Source: Lachnospiraceae bacterium MD308
Lineage (GTDB): Bacteria; Bacillota; Clostridia; Lachnospirales; Lachnospiraceae
Direction of reading: 5' to 3'
Assembly (NCBI GenBank): GCA_010206225.2
Contig: VIQU02000016.1
Coordinates: forward strand, 1 to 64,000
Length of the DNA stretch: 64,000 nucleotides
Shown: piece by piece, positions 33,389-41,868 of the stretch
Layout of the letters: every line of letters begins with the position of its first letter
Numbering within the stretch: position 1 is the first letter of the stretch
The notes under the pieces: generated by a model
Told to the model about the DNA's origin: nothing
Databases searched by the model: none
Seen by the model: the letters and a program-made list of their open reading frames with translations, nothing else
Program-made: the position numbers and the translations under genes

Positions 33389-35449
33389 ATGGAAGACATA
33401 CAGTATTTTGAAGAGGCAGAATATCTGAAGGAGATCATCCGAAAAATCAACGAACAGATCAAAAAGACAAAAGAAGCCCTTTCCCGCGGTCAGAAGGAAA
33501 TTGACAATATGCATGACTACTACTGGCTGAACTATACAGAGATGGATCAGTACGGTTATGAGGATTACGACAATCAGCGCGCGCTCCTCGAACAGGCTAA
33601 CGCCAATGCGAAGCAGGCAAAGAAAAGGCAGCGTCTTAAACGCATGGCCGATTCTCCGTATTTTGGAAGAGTGGATTTTAAATATGAAGGAGAGGAGACG
33701 GCGGAAAAATTTTACATCGGTATCGGGAATTTTGCGGAAGAATCGGGAGCGGTGCCTCTGATCTATGACTGGCGCGCTCCGGTCAGCGGTTTGTTTTATG
33801 ACTATGACAAAGGACCTGCTTCCTATCCAGCGCCATCCGGCGTCATGGAAGGCGAGATCTGTTCCAAGCGGCAGTACAAGATCAAAAACGGAGAGCTTAT
33901 CTATGCTTTTGAGTGTGATACAAAGATTGACGACGAGATATTGAAGGCTGAGCTTGGCGGAAGCAGTGACGTGCAGCTTAAAAATATCGTCCGCACGATC
34001 CAGAAGGAGCAGAATGCCATTATCCGAAATACGAAGGATCGGATTCTCGTCATTCAGGGGGCGGCGGGGAGCGGCAAGACGTCCATAGCCCTCCACCGTA
34101 TCGCATATCTTCTGTATCATGACAGAGACCGCTTAAAATCATCCGATATTCTGATCCTGTCGCCGAACAGCGTGTTTTCGGATTATATCTCTCACATCCT
34201 GCCTGAACTTGGCGAGGAGAATATCCGGGAGATGAGCTTTGATCTTTTTTCCTATCGCGAACTCAAATGCACGGCTGAGGATTGCGAAGACCGGTACGAC
34301 TATCTGGAACGCCAGATCAAATTTCCGGATCCGGATGCAAGAAGGCGCTTTAAGGAAAAACAGTCCCATTCCTTTATCGGGCTGATGGAAGGGTTTCTCG
34401 CCGTGCTGGAGGAAGATCTGGTAACGCTTCGCCCGATAACCTTTCAGGGTTTAAAAAAGACGGAAGAAGAACTTATCCGGTTATTTTATTTTAAATTTCA
34501 GAGTACGCCGCTTTTAAAACGTATGGATGCGGTGATGGAGTATGCTGTAGATGAGTATGAGACGCTCTGCGGCAGAAATCTTACCGAAGAAGAGCTTGAA
34601 CATCTGAAAAGTATGTTTGATAAGATGTATGTGACAAAGGATATTTATAATATCTATAACCGGATGCTTTCTGAATATGGCTATGAGACTTTACCAGATG
34701 CGGCATATGAAAATCGTAAGGTTCCTTATGAAGATGTCTATCCGATGCTCTATTTGAAATACCGTCTGACTGGTCAGACAGCCCGCAGGCAAGTCCGTCA
34801 TCTGGTCATTGATGAGATGCAGGATTATTCCTATCTGCAGTATACGATTCTTGCCCGGATGTTTTCGTGCCGGATGACGATTCTCGGCGACCGGGCGCAG
34901 ACGCTGGACGATGAGGCACAGGATGTATTTCATTTTCTGCCGAAAATATTTGGGAAAGGCATTCAGAAAATCACGATTAATAAAAGTTACCGCAATACAT
35001 GGGAAATTGCGCAGTATTCGGCAAAGCTTTCGAGTCTTTCTGGCATCTCGTTTCTTAAAAGGCACGGAAAAGAAGTGGAGGAGAGAACATTCTCTGAAAT
35101 GGAAGGACTCCTTGCGGCCGTTTTTGAAAATCTTTCAGAGAGCTATGAAACGGCGACCATTCTTACTTTGACAGAGGAAGAAGCTTGCGACATATACCGT
35201 CTTATCATGGGAAAGCGTAAAGAAGAGGAGAAAGATAGGCGGCTTTCGGTTCATTATATCGACCGGAACAGTACAGTCTTCGAGAAAGGACTGACGATCA
35301 CGACTTATTATCTTGCTAAGGGACTGGAATTCGATCAGGTATTTACTGCATTTCCCCACAGAGTACATCCTTTCATGACTCAGGCCTCTTATATCAGCGC
35401 AACAAGGGCTCTCCATGAATTGTACGCATACCGGTTCGAGCGGTTTTAG
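33389..35449 (+). CDS. helD: HelD-like superfamily 1 helicase (RNA polymerase recycling factor)
   Basis: UvrD-like ATPase of 686 residues that, in described members, removes stalled RNA polymerase from DNA. The N-terminal coiled coil (about 1-95) is the arm inserted into the secondary channel. The YDWRAPV segment near residue 129 is a HelD hallmark. Walker A GAAGSGKTSIALHRIAYLLY is near residue 227 and Walker B VIDEMQDYSY near 472. The C-terminal end TYYLAKGLEFDQVF...ATRALHELY holds helicase motifs V-VI. GAGGAG precedes the ATG. It has no partner genes here; a 17-base palindrome lies in the presumed promoter. Confidence 0.9.
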   Translation: MEDIQYFEEAEYLKEIIRKINEQIKKTKEALSRGQKEIDNMHDYYWLNYTEMDQYGYEDYDNQRALLEQANANAKQAKKRQRLKRMADSPYFGRVDFKYEGEETAEKFYIGIGNFAEESGAVPLIYDWRAPVSGLFYDYDKGPASYPAPSGVMEGEICSKRQYKIKNGELIYAFECDTKIDDEILKAELGGSSDVQLKNIVRTIQKEQNAIIRNTKDRILVIQGAAGSGKTSIALHRIAYLLYHDRDRLKSSDILILSPNSVFSDYISHILPELGEENIREMSFDLFSYRELKCTAEDCEDRYDYLERQIKFPDPDARRRFKEKQSHSFIGLMEGFLAVLEEDLVTLRPITFQGLKKTEEELIRLFYFKFQSTPLLKRMDAVMEYAVDEYETLCGRNLTEEELEHLKSMFDKMYVTKDIYNIYNRMLSEYGYETLPDAAYENRKVPYEDVYPMLYLKYRLTGQTARRQVRHLVIDEMQDYSYLQYTILARMFSCRMTILGDRAQTLDDEAQDVFHFLPKIFGKGIQKITINKSYRNTWEIAQYSAKLSSLSGISFLKRHGKEVEERTFSEMEGLLAAVFENLSESYETATILTLTEEEACDIYRLIMGKRKEEEKDRRLSVHYIDRNSTVFEKGLTITTYYLAKGLEFDQVFTAFPHRVHPFMTQASYISATRALHELYAYRFERF

Positions 35450-35478
35450 TCATAATACATGCCTTTTTCACATAGATT
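35449..35478 (+). promoter_or_regulatory. Possible sigma-E type promoter for yqfC
   Basis: GTCATAAT (35449-35456) and CATAGATT (35471-35478) are separated by 14 bases. This resembles the sporulation sigma-E pattern (ATA-containing -35, CATACANT -10) with one -10 mismatch. yqfC belongs to the sigma-E regulon in Bacillus, which motivates the call. Confidence 0.4.
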
Positions 35479-35505
35479 ACAATAAAATCTGTGAATGGCA
35501 TTTGT

Positions 35506-35823
35506 ATGAAGGCAAAGAGACAGGTAGTATCATCGCGGGAGGAACATTCCTTTAAAAATAGATTGTCAGAACTGTCTGAACTGCCAAAGGACGTAGTGCT
35601 TGGCATCCCCATGCTTACGATGGTAGGGCAGATGGAACTGAATATTGAAAATTACAGAGGAATCATAGAGTATACGGACAGCCTGATACGGGTTCACACA
35701 AAGGACGGCCAGATCCGGGTAAACGGTAAAAATTTGAAAGTGGAATATTATACCAACGACGAGATGAAGGTCACCGGACATATCGTTTCCATCGAATATG
35801 TGAATCTGACAGCGCCAAGCTGA
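35506..35823 (+). CDS. yqfC: Sporulation protein YqfC
   Basis: Small protein (about 105 residues) of the YabP/YqfC family, needed for normal sporulation in Bacillus, where it acts in the mother cell with YqfD. The core DVVLGIPMLTMVG, ENYRGIIEYTDSLIRVHTKDG and VTGHIVSIEY matches the family. The start is uncertain: ATG 35506 and GTG 35491 are both in frame and neither has a strong ribosome binding site. yqfD follows after 46 bases, the standard order. Confidence 0.85.
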   Translation: MKAKRQVVSSREEHSFKNRLSELSELPKDVVLGIPMLTMVGQMELNIENYRGIIEYTDSLIRVHTKDGQIRVNGKNLKVEYYTNDEMKVTGHIVSIEYVNLTAPS

Positions 35824-35869
35824 ATACAATCTTTTGAAACATATATTTATCCGGCAGGAGGAATGAGCG

Positions 35870-37180
35870 TTGCTGTCACGGCTTATCTGTTATATCAGGG
35901 GATATCTTCGCATACGGATCGCAGGATATTCCACGGAAAGATTTTTAAATGCATGCCGTCACAGGGGGATCTATCTGTGGGGGCTTCAGGCTGTCTCGGG
36001 GGCATATGAAATGAATATTTCAATCAGCGGCTTCCGGAAGCTAAAACCGATCATCAGGAAGACGAAAACAAAAGTTACGATCATAAAGAGAGCTGGTCTG
36101 CCCTTTTATTTATTTCGTTATAGAAAACGGAAGCTTTTTTTTGCCGGGGCATTCTGTTTTGTGTTTTTGCTCTTTTGGATGTCCCATTATATCTGGAACA
36201 TCGATATTACAGGGAACAGTACGAGGACGGACGAGACTTTGCTGGAATTTCTGAAGGCAAAATCTGTTCAGAACGGGATGGCGAAGTCTGATGTGGATTG
36301 CCAGCGGATCGTAAAGGATATCCGTAAGGAATATGACGATATCATATGGGCGTCCGCCTCTATCCGCGGTACAAGGCTTATCATACGGGTGAAGGAAAAT
36401 GAGGATTCCCCGTCTGTCAGTGCAAAGGGGAATGCAAAACAGAATGGAGAACAAGGAGAGAATGTCAGCCAGCCCGTGGATATCGTGGCAGATAAAAGCT
36501 GTATCATTGAAAGCGCTATCGTCCGCAATGGGTTGATTCAGACAGAAATCGGAGCAAAGGTGAAAAAGGGAGATGTATTAGTGTCGGGCCAGATTCCGGT
36601 CAATAACGATGCCGGAGAAATCATTGGATATCAGTACCATGTTTCCGATGCGGACATCATCGGAAAAACTGCCCTGAAATACGAGGATTCCTGCCTGAAT
36701 ACCTATATTGAAAAAGAAGATTACGATATCTGCAAACAGGAATATTATTTTAAGGTTGGAAATATCCGCTTTACACTAGGAGGGATTCAGAATGATTATG
36801 AGAATTTTACTTTATCCGGTCAGCAGTGGCAGTTAAAAATCTTTGACAATTTCTTTTTTCCGGTCTATTGGGGGAAAAGATGGGCAATTCCCTATAAGCC
36901 CCACGAAAAACAGCACCGAAAAGAAGAGCTTCAACAGATTCTTACAGAAAGATTTGTCAGATACTGTGAAGATTTGGAGAAAAAGGGGGTAGAAATTATT
37001 GAGAATGATGTTAAAATATACACAGGACAAAACGAATCGTCTGCCAAAGGTAATCTGACAGTCCGGATGCCGATTGGCAAAGAGAAGGCTGCAAAGCTTT
37101 TAAAGATTCCGGAAAAAAAGGAAGAGCCCGAAAAAGAGACAGGAGAAAAAACGGATGGGAATGATGGAAACAGCCATTGA
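35870..37180 (+). CDS. yqfD: Sporulation protein YqfD
   Basis: Membrane protein of 436 residues. An N-terminal cytoplasmic domain (about 1-85) is followed by one membrane segment (about 90-108: KLFFAGAFCFVFLLFWM) and a large extracytoplasmic domain with VQNGMAKSDVDCQRIVKDIRK-type segments. The C-terminal 30 residues are Glu/Lys-rich. It is required for sporulation in Bacillus, exact role unknown. The start is TTG at 35870 after GGAGGAATGA. Its end overlaps phoH by 26 bases. Confidence 0.9.
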   Translation: MLSRLICYIRGYLRIRIAGYSTERFLNACRHRGIYLWGLQAVSGAYEMNISISGFRKLKPIIRKTKTKVTIIKRAGLPFYLFRYRKRKLFFAGAFCFVFLLFWMSHYIWNIDITGNSTRTDETLLEFLKAKSVQNGMAKSDVDCQRIVKDIRKEYDDIIWASASIRGTRLIIRVKENEDSPSVSAKGNAKQNGEQGENVSQPVDIVADKSCIIESAIVRNGLIQTEIGAKVKKGDVLVSGQIPVNNDAGEIIGYQYHVSDADIIGKTALKYEDSCLNTYIEKEDYDICKQEYYFKVGNIRFTLGGIQNDYENFTLSGQQWQLKIFDNFFFPVYWGKRWAIPYKPHEKQHRKEELQQILTERFVRYCEDLEKKGVEIIENDVKIYTGQNESSAKGNLTVRMPIGKEKAAKLLKIPEKKEEPEKETGEKTDGNDGNSH

Positions 37181-38150
37181 TATTCCGGCAGAGCATGAAG
37201 GCAATGTGTTCGGACAGTTTGATGCGCATATGAAAAAGATCGAGCGCACCCTCCATGTGACATTGATCGCAAGGAATGAAAGCATTAAGATCATGGGGGA
37301 AGGCGCGCGGGTTGAGAAAGCAAAAAAGGTTCTCTCCCAGCTTACGGAATTGTCTAAAAGGGGGAATATCATACAAGAACAGAACGTAGATTATATATTA
37401 TCGCTTGTCATGGAAGACAGCGAAGAGAATATCCTTGAGATTGACAAGGATATCATATGCCATACTCTTGCAGGCAAACCGATAAAGCCGAAGACCGCAG
37501 GGCAGAAAAAATATGTGGATGCGATCAGGAAGCAGATGATCGTATTCGGATTAGGACCTGCCGGGACGGGCAAGACCTATCTTGCCATGGCAATGGCGAT
37601 CACTGCATTTAAAAATAATGAAGTCGGAAGAATCATCCTGACGCGTCCGGCCATTGAGGCGGGAGAGAAGTTAGGCTTCCTTCCGGGGGATTTACAGAGC
37701 AAGATCGATCCCTATCTCAGGCCTCTCTATGACGCGCTCTACCAGATCATGGGGGCGGAGAGTTTCTTAAAAAATTCAGAGAAGGGGCTGATCGAAGTCG
37801 CTCCTCTTGCCTATATGCGCGGGCGGACTCTTGACAATGCATTTATCATTCTTGACGAGGCTCAGAATACGACTCCGGCGCAGATGAAGATGTTTCTTAC
37901 GCGGATCGGGTTCGGGTCCAAGGTTGTCATCACCGGCGACGAGACGCAGAAAGATCTGCCGGCGGGACAGTTATCTGGTCTTGATGTGGCGGTAAATGTA
38001 GTGAAACAGATCGAGGATATCAGCATCTGCCGTCTTACCAGCAAGGACGTAGTGCGGCATCCTCTTGTACAGAAGATTGTAAAAGCTTATGAAGCTTATG
38101 AGAACAATACCCGGCAGACCAAGAGGAAAAAACAGAGGAGAAGACCATGA
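37155..38150 (+). CDS. phoH: PhoH-family ATPase
   Basis: Cytoplasmic P-loop protein of 331 residues, often encoded with YbeY and thought to act in RNA metabolism. A KH-like N-terminal region is followed by the PhoH domain, with Walker A GPAGTGKTYLA near residue 135 and Walker B FIILDEAQNTTPAQM near 230. ITGDETQKDLP follows. The start ATG lies inside yqfD with AGGAGA at 37141-37146. It overlaps ybeY by four bases, so yqfD-phoH-ybeY are likely coupled. Confidence 0.93.
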   Translation: MGMMETAIDIPAEHEGNVFGQFDAHMKKIERTLHVTLIARNESIKIMGEGARVEKAKKVLSQLTELSKRGNIIQEQNVDYILSLVMEDSEENILEIDKDIICHTLAGKPIKPKTAGQKKYVDAIRKQMIVFGLGPAGTGKTYLAMAMAITAFKNNEVGRIILTRPAIEAGEKLGFLPGDLQSKIDPYLRPLYDALYQIMGAESFLKNSEKGLIEVAPLAYMRGRTLDNAFIILDEAQNTTPAQMKMFLTRIGFGSKVVITGDETQKDLPAGQLSGLDVAVNVVKQIEDISICRLTSKDVVRHPLVQKIVKAYEAYENNTRQTKRKKQRRRP

Positions 38151-38641
38151 CACTGAACTTTGAGGAAGAGGGAAGCCTTAAGCTCCCTTTAGAATGCGAG
38201 GCACTGGCAAGAAGAACGGTGCTGGCGGCGCTTGATTTTACAGGCTGCCCTTATGAAGCGGAAGTAAGCCTCCTTCTTACTACCGATGAAGAGATCCGGC
38301 AGATGAATCGGGAATTCAGGGATACAGACCGGGCGACGGACGTGCTGTCATTCCCCATGATTGATTATAAGGAAGCAGGAAATTTTGATTTTCTTGAAGA
38401 TCGGAAAGACTGTTTTCATCCGGAGACAGGGGAACTGCTGCTCGGTGATATTGTGATTTCCAAGAACAAAGTACTCTCTCAGGCATCAGAATACGGGCAC
38501 AGCCCCGAACGGGAATTTGCATTTCTGATCACCCACTCGGTGCTGCATCTGACGGGATACGACCATATTAAGGAAAACGAACGTCTTCTGATGGAACAGA
38601 TGCAGAGAGCGATTCTGGAAAACTTGGGAATCACGCGGTAG
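38147..38641 (+). CDS. ybeY: Endoribonuclease YbeY (16S rRNA maturation)
   Basis: Zinc-dependent RNase active in 16S rRNA 3'-end processing and ribosome quality control. The 164-residue protein carries FRDTDRATDVLSFP and the metal motif HSVLHLTGYDH near residue 128. Length is typical. The ATG overlaps the phoH stop by four bases. Confidence 0.95.
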   Translation: MTLNFEEEGSLKLPLECEALARRTVLAALDFTGCPYEAEVSLLLTTDEEIRQMNREFRDTDRATDVLSFPMIDYKEAGNFDFLEDRKDCFHPETGELLLGDIVISKNKVLSQASEYGHSPEREFAFLITHSVLHLTGYDHIKENERLLMEQMQRAILENLGITR

Positions 38642-38690
38642 TATACATGAGATAAAAGAAGTTTAAATAATATTATGATGGAGTCAAATT

Positions 38691-40340
38691 ATGACGAAAG
38701 TTAAGAAAAATTCGGACAAGTCATTCATTGTGCAGGGCTCGCTTCTTGCCATCGCAGGAGTGATCACGAAGATCATCGGGGCAGTGTACCGTGTTCCGCT
38801 TGTGAATATTCTTGGCGATAAGGGTATGGGTTATTACGGCGTGGCTTTTCAGATCTATGCTATCGCACTGACGCTGACATCTTACAGCCTCCCCCTTGCA
38901 GTATCAAAGCTTGTCTCGGCAAGAAATGCTACCGGACAGTACCGGAATGCCCACAAAGTATTCAAGATTGCTCTTACCTTTGCTTTCACGGCAGGCGGTG
39001 GGGCGGCCCTTCTTATCTTTTTGGGGGCTGATTTTATCGCTACGCATATTATGGCGATGAAGCTGAGTTCCTATGCGCTTCGGGTGCTGGCGCCCTGTAT
39101 TTTGGTGGTTGCGATCCTCGGCGTGTTCCGCGGCTTCTTTCAGGGCAATAAGTCCATGATACCGACTGCGATCTCGCAGGTGCTGGAACAGATCGTCAAT
39201 GCGGCGGTCAGTATTCTTGGAGCTTATTTTCTGCTCAAGATGGCAAAGGCAGCTAAAAAAGGCGATGATTTTTCACTTGCTATGGCGGCGGTGGGCGGAA
39301 CGCTCGGCACGGTCGCCGGGGCAGTTTCCGCCCTTTTGTTTTTGATGTTTATCTTTGCGGTATACCAGAGAGTCATGAAAAGGCAGCGGCGCAGAGACCG
39401 GACGAGGAAGCGTGAGAGCTATGAGCATATCTTCCGCGCGCTTTTGTTCACCATCGCGCCCGTACTTTTAAGCTCTACCGTTTACAATCTAAGCGGTGTG
39501 ATTGACAATGCCATGTTCGGAAAGATCATGTCTGCACAGGGACATGCGGAGAGTGAATATGCAGGACTGTTAGGAATACTCAGCGGAAAATATGATACGC
39601 TGATCAATGTTCCACTGGCATTTTCGAATGCTTTAGGCGCTTCTTTAGTCCCAAATCTCGTAGCGACAGTAAAATCCGGAAACAAAAGGCAGGTGAGAGA
39701 CAAGATATTTACTTTTGTACGTTTCAATATGCTGATTGCTATTCCAAGCGCCGTAGGGCTTATGGTTCTGGCAAGACCGCTTCTGGATCTGATTTTTTTC
39801 ACGGAGAACAATGAGGTGTCTGCGAGAATGCTGCAGATCGGAGCAGTTTCTGTTATTTTTTACTGTCTTTCAACGGTCACGAATGCGGTGCACCAAGGAC
39901 TGGATAATATGATGGTGCCGGTAAAAAGCGCCTCTATCTCCATTGTCGTACATATGACAGCGCTGTTTATTATGATGGTAGTGTTCCAATGGGGAATCTA
40001 TGGAGTAGTGATCAGTAAGATCGTATTCGCCGCCTGTGCCTCTATGCTGAATTCACATGCGCTCAGGCAGAAGGTCGGCTATGTACAGGAACAAAAACGG
40101 ACTTTCTGGATTCCGCTTTTGGCATCTGCGATCATGGGACTTGCGGCTCTGGGAACTTATTCTCTCTTTCGGTTCATCATCGGAGCAAAGCTGGCAACAC
40201 TGGCTGCACTGCCGGTGGCTGTTATCGTCTATGGCGTAGGGCTTGTACTCTTAAAGGGAATCACGGAAGCAGAGATGATAGAGATGCCAAAAGGCGCATT
40301 GCTTGCCAAAGTATGCAGAAAAGTGCATCTATTCCGATAA
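38691..40340 (+). CDS. Polysaccharide-biosynthesis flippase, SpoVB/MurJ-like MOP family
   Basis: Integral membrane protein of 549 residues with about 14 predicted helices, of the MVF/MOP flippase group. It begins SFIVQGSLLAIAGVITKIIGAVYRVPLVNILG, typical of SpoVB-type proteins, and has FRGFFQGNKSMIPTAISQ after helix 4. A basic cytoplasmic loop (KRQRRRDRTRKRE) lies near residue 235. Described relatives translocate lipid-linked peptidoglycan or polysaccharide precursors, SpoVB during spore cortex synthesis. Whether this is the main lipid II flippase or a sporulation copy is not decided. It starts 49 bases after ybeY. Confidence 0.85.
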   Translation: MTKVKKNSDKSFIVQGSLLAIAGVITKIIGAVYRVPLVNILGDKGMGYYGVAFQIYAIALTLTSYSLPLAVSKLVSARNATGQYRNAHKVFKIALTFAFTAGGGAALLIFLGADFIATHIMAMKLSSYALRVLAPCILVVAILGVFRGFFQGNKSMIPTAISQVLEQIVNAAVSILGAYFLLKMAKAAKKGDDFSLAMAAVGGTLGTVAGAVSALLFLMFIFAVYQRVMKRQRRRDRTRKRESYEHIFRALLFTIAPVLLSSTVYNLSGVIDNAMFGKIMSAQGHAESEYAGLLGILSGKYDTLINVPLAFSNALGASLVPNLVATVKSGNKRQVRDKIFTFVRFNMLIAIPSAVGLMVLARPLLDLIFFTENNEVSARMLQIGAVSVIFYCLSTVTNAVHQGLDNMMVPVKSASISIVVHMTALFIMMVVFQWGIYGVVISKIVFAACASMLNSHALRQKVGYVQEQKRTFWIPLLASAIMGLAALGTYSLFRFIIGAKLATLAALPVAVIVYGVGLVLLKGITEAEMIEMPKGALLAKVCRKVHLFR

Positions 40341-40366
40341 GTCTGCTTTGTGCATGCCATAGTATG

Positions 40367-40395
40367 CAGAAAGGCTGCCAGTGGCAGGCTTTCTG
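40367..40395 (+). terminator. Hairpin after the flippase gene
   Basis: CAGAAAGGCTGCC (40367-40379) pairs with GGCAGGCTTTCTG (40383-40395) with one mismatch around a 3-base loop. No T-run follows, so it may be a pause or RNA-stability hairpin rather than a terminator. Confidence 0.5.
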
Positions 40396-40445
40396 TATAA
40401 GCTTCTCACAAATTGCCAATACTTATGAAAAAAGGAGTTGGCACT

Positions 40446-40823
40446 ATGAGGAATAAATATGGAATCGGATTTCTTTCTGTCATACTGATTCTGGCACTGG
40501 CAGTAACATTTGCTTACCAGTACAGTTACCGGATCGCGAGGGAACGGACGCAGGCAAGACTGGAGGCGGCCGAAGAAGTTAAAAAAGCCCAGTCGGAGGA
40601 GACAGTAACGGCAGACGGACATGCTCTGAAGGACGATTGTTATTATCTGAAAAATGTGAACGGATATGTGGTTGTTTTTCTGAGTGATAAAAAAACGGCT
40701 TATGAATACACGGATATTCTGTGCGAAAAGCTTCCGCAGACGGTTCAGGAGGAGCTTGTCAATGGAAAATATGTAGAAACGCAGGAGGACCTTTATGGTT
40801 TTCTTGAAAATTATTCAAGTTAG
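40446..40823 (+). CDS. BofC-like small membrane or exported protein
   Basis: Protein of 125 residues with a single N-terminal hydrophobic segment (about residues 7-24) and an external domain. The last 55 residues, YYLKNVNGYVVVFLSD to FLENYSS, resemble the C-terminal domain of BofC, the forespore inhibitor of SpoIVB in Bacillus. ATG 40446 follows GGAG; an in-frame ATG at 40413 has no ribosome binding site. It follows the flippase, which is also potentially a sporulation gene. The domain call is from motif similarity only. Confidence 0.65.
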   Translation: MRNKYGIGFLSVILILALAVTFAYQYSYRIARERTQARLEAAEEVKKAQSEETVTADGHALKDDCYYLKNVNGYVVVFLSDKKTAYEYTDILCEKLPQTVQEELVNGKYVETQEDLYGFLENYSS

Positions 40824-40895
40824 TAGTAGACTTTGACGCTGTTTTAGTGTAAGATAAGAAAAGTTTTTTAATATGCACAGACAGAGGACGAGAAT

Positions 40896-41117
40896 ATGGA
40901 TGAAAAAAATATAGCACGCATTAATGAACTGTACCATAAATCGAAAGAGAAAGGTCTGACAGAAGCTGAACGAAAAGAGCAGCAAGTTTTAAGAAGAGAA
41001 TATATTGATTCCTTTAAACGCAGCCTGAGAGGACAGCTTGACAATATTTCCATCAGGGAAGCCGATGGAAGCATTACAGATTTAGGTGAGAAATTTGGAA
41101 ACAAAACAGGAAATTAG
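40896..41117 (+). CDS. DUF896 (YnzC-like) small protein
   Basis: Cytoplasmic helical protein of 73 residues: IARINELYHKSKEKGLTEAE followed by QQVLRREYIDSFKRSLRGQLDNI, the full DUF896 domain. Bacillus relatives are linked to the SOS operon yneA-yneB-ynzC, but that context is absent here. Its end overlaps the next gene by about 23 bases. Confidence 0.9.
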   Translation: MDEKNIARINELYHKSKEKGLTEAERKEQQVLRREYIDSFKRSLRGQLDNISIREADGSITDLGEKFGNKTGN

Positions 41118-41643
41118 AGAACAGATAAGAAAGCTCCGCAGCAATATTCATGCGGACGATTGGCAGACATCAACCGAAGCGATCGCTCAAAAGGTCATCG
41201 CCAGCGACAATTTCCGGGAAGCAACGGATATTTTCTGCTATATGGATTTTGACGGAGAAGTAGGGACTGAGCATATTATTGACGAAGCATGGCGGCTTGG
41301 GAAGGATATCTGGCTGCCGAAAGTGTGCGGCGGCGAGATGTCTTTTTACCTTGTTGAATCAGAAAAAGAGCTAGTGCGGGGCGCTTTCGGGATTTTAGAG
41401 CCCACCGGTGAGAGCGAGAGGGCTCCCGGAGACGATGGCCTTGTCATCATTCCCGGAATCGCTTTTGACAAACACTACAACCGGATCGGATACGGGAAAG
41501 GTTATTATGATCGGTATCTAAGTGCGCATCCGAATCTTTTTAAGCTTGCTCTGGCCTTTGATATCCAGCTTGTGGACAAGATACCTGCCGAAGAATGTGA
41601 CTGCAGGATGGACATGATATTTACGGAGACACTGATGTACTGA
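41095..41643 (+). CDS. 5-formyltetrahydrofolate cyclo-ligase
   Basis: Converts 5-formyl-THF to 5,10-methenyl-THF with ATP. The protein of about 182 residues begins ETKQEIREQIRKL, and carries FCYMDFDGEVGTEHII, VIIPGIAFDKHYNRIGYGKGYYDRYL (substrate and nucleotide motif) and VDKIPAEECDCRMD. The start is TTG 41095 or GTG 41086; TTG is preferred because AGGTGA (41084-41089) sits just upstream and METKQE fits the family. It overlaps DUF896. Together with fhs it maintains the folate pool. Confidence 0.92.
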   Translation: METKQEIREQIRKLRSNIHADDWQTSTEAIAQKVIASDNFREATDIFCYMDFDGEVGTEHIIDEAWRLGKDIWLPKVCGGEMSFYLVESEKELVRGAFGILEPTGESERAPGDDGLVIIPGIAFDKHYNRIGYGKGYYDRYLSAHPNLFKLALAFDIQLVDKIPAEECDCRMDMIFTETLMY

Positions 41644-41668
41644 AGAGAAAGGAAGGAGATAAAATAAA

Positions 41669-41851
41669 ATGGATATGGATTTACCTAAAGACCCTGTGCT
41701 GATGTTAAGTATTGTGAATACGGAGCTTCGTGATTATTATCCTACTCTGGATGCGCTGTGCGAGGACAAGCACGTTAGGAAGGATCTGATCGTTGATGCG
41801 CTGAAAAGTATTGATTATGTATATAATAGTCTGAAGAATCAGTTTGTGTAA
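41669..41851 (+). CDS. DUF4250 small protein
   Basis: Protein of 60 residues: LPKDPVLMLSIVNTELRDYYPTLD, then IDYVYNSLKNQFV. It matches the compact helical DUF4250 family of Clostridia, function unknown. AAGGAGAT precedes the ATG. It lies between the cyclo-ligase and miaB in a tight run. Confidence 0.85.
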   Translation: MDMDLPKDPVLMLSIVNTELRDYYPTLDALCEDKHVRKDLIVDALKSIDYVYNSLKNQFV

Positions 41852-41868
41852 ATGGAAAGTATAGAAAA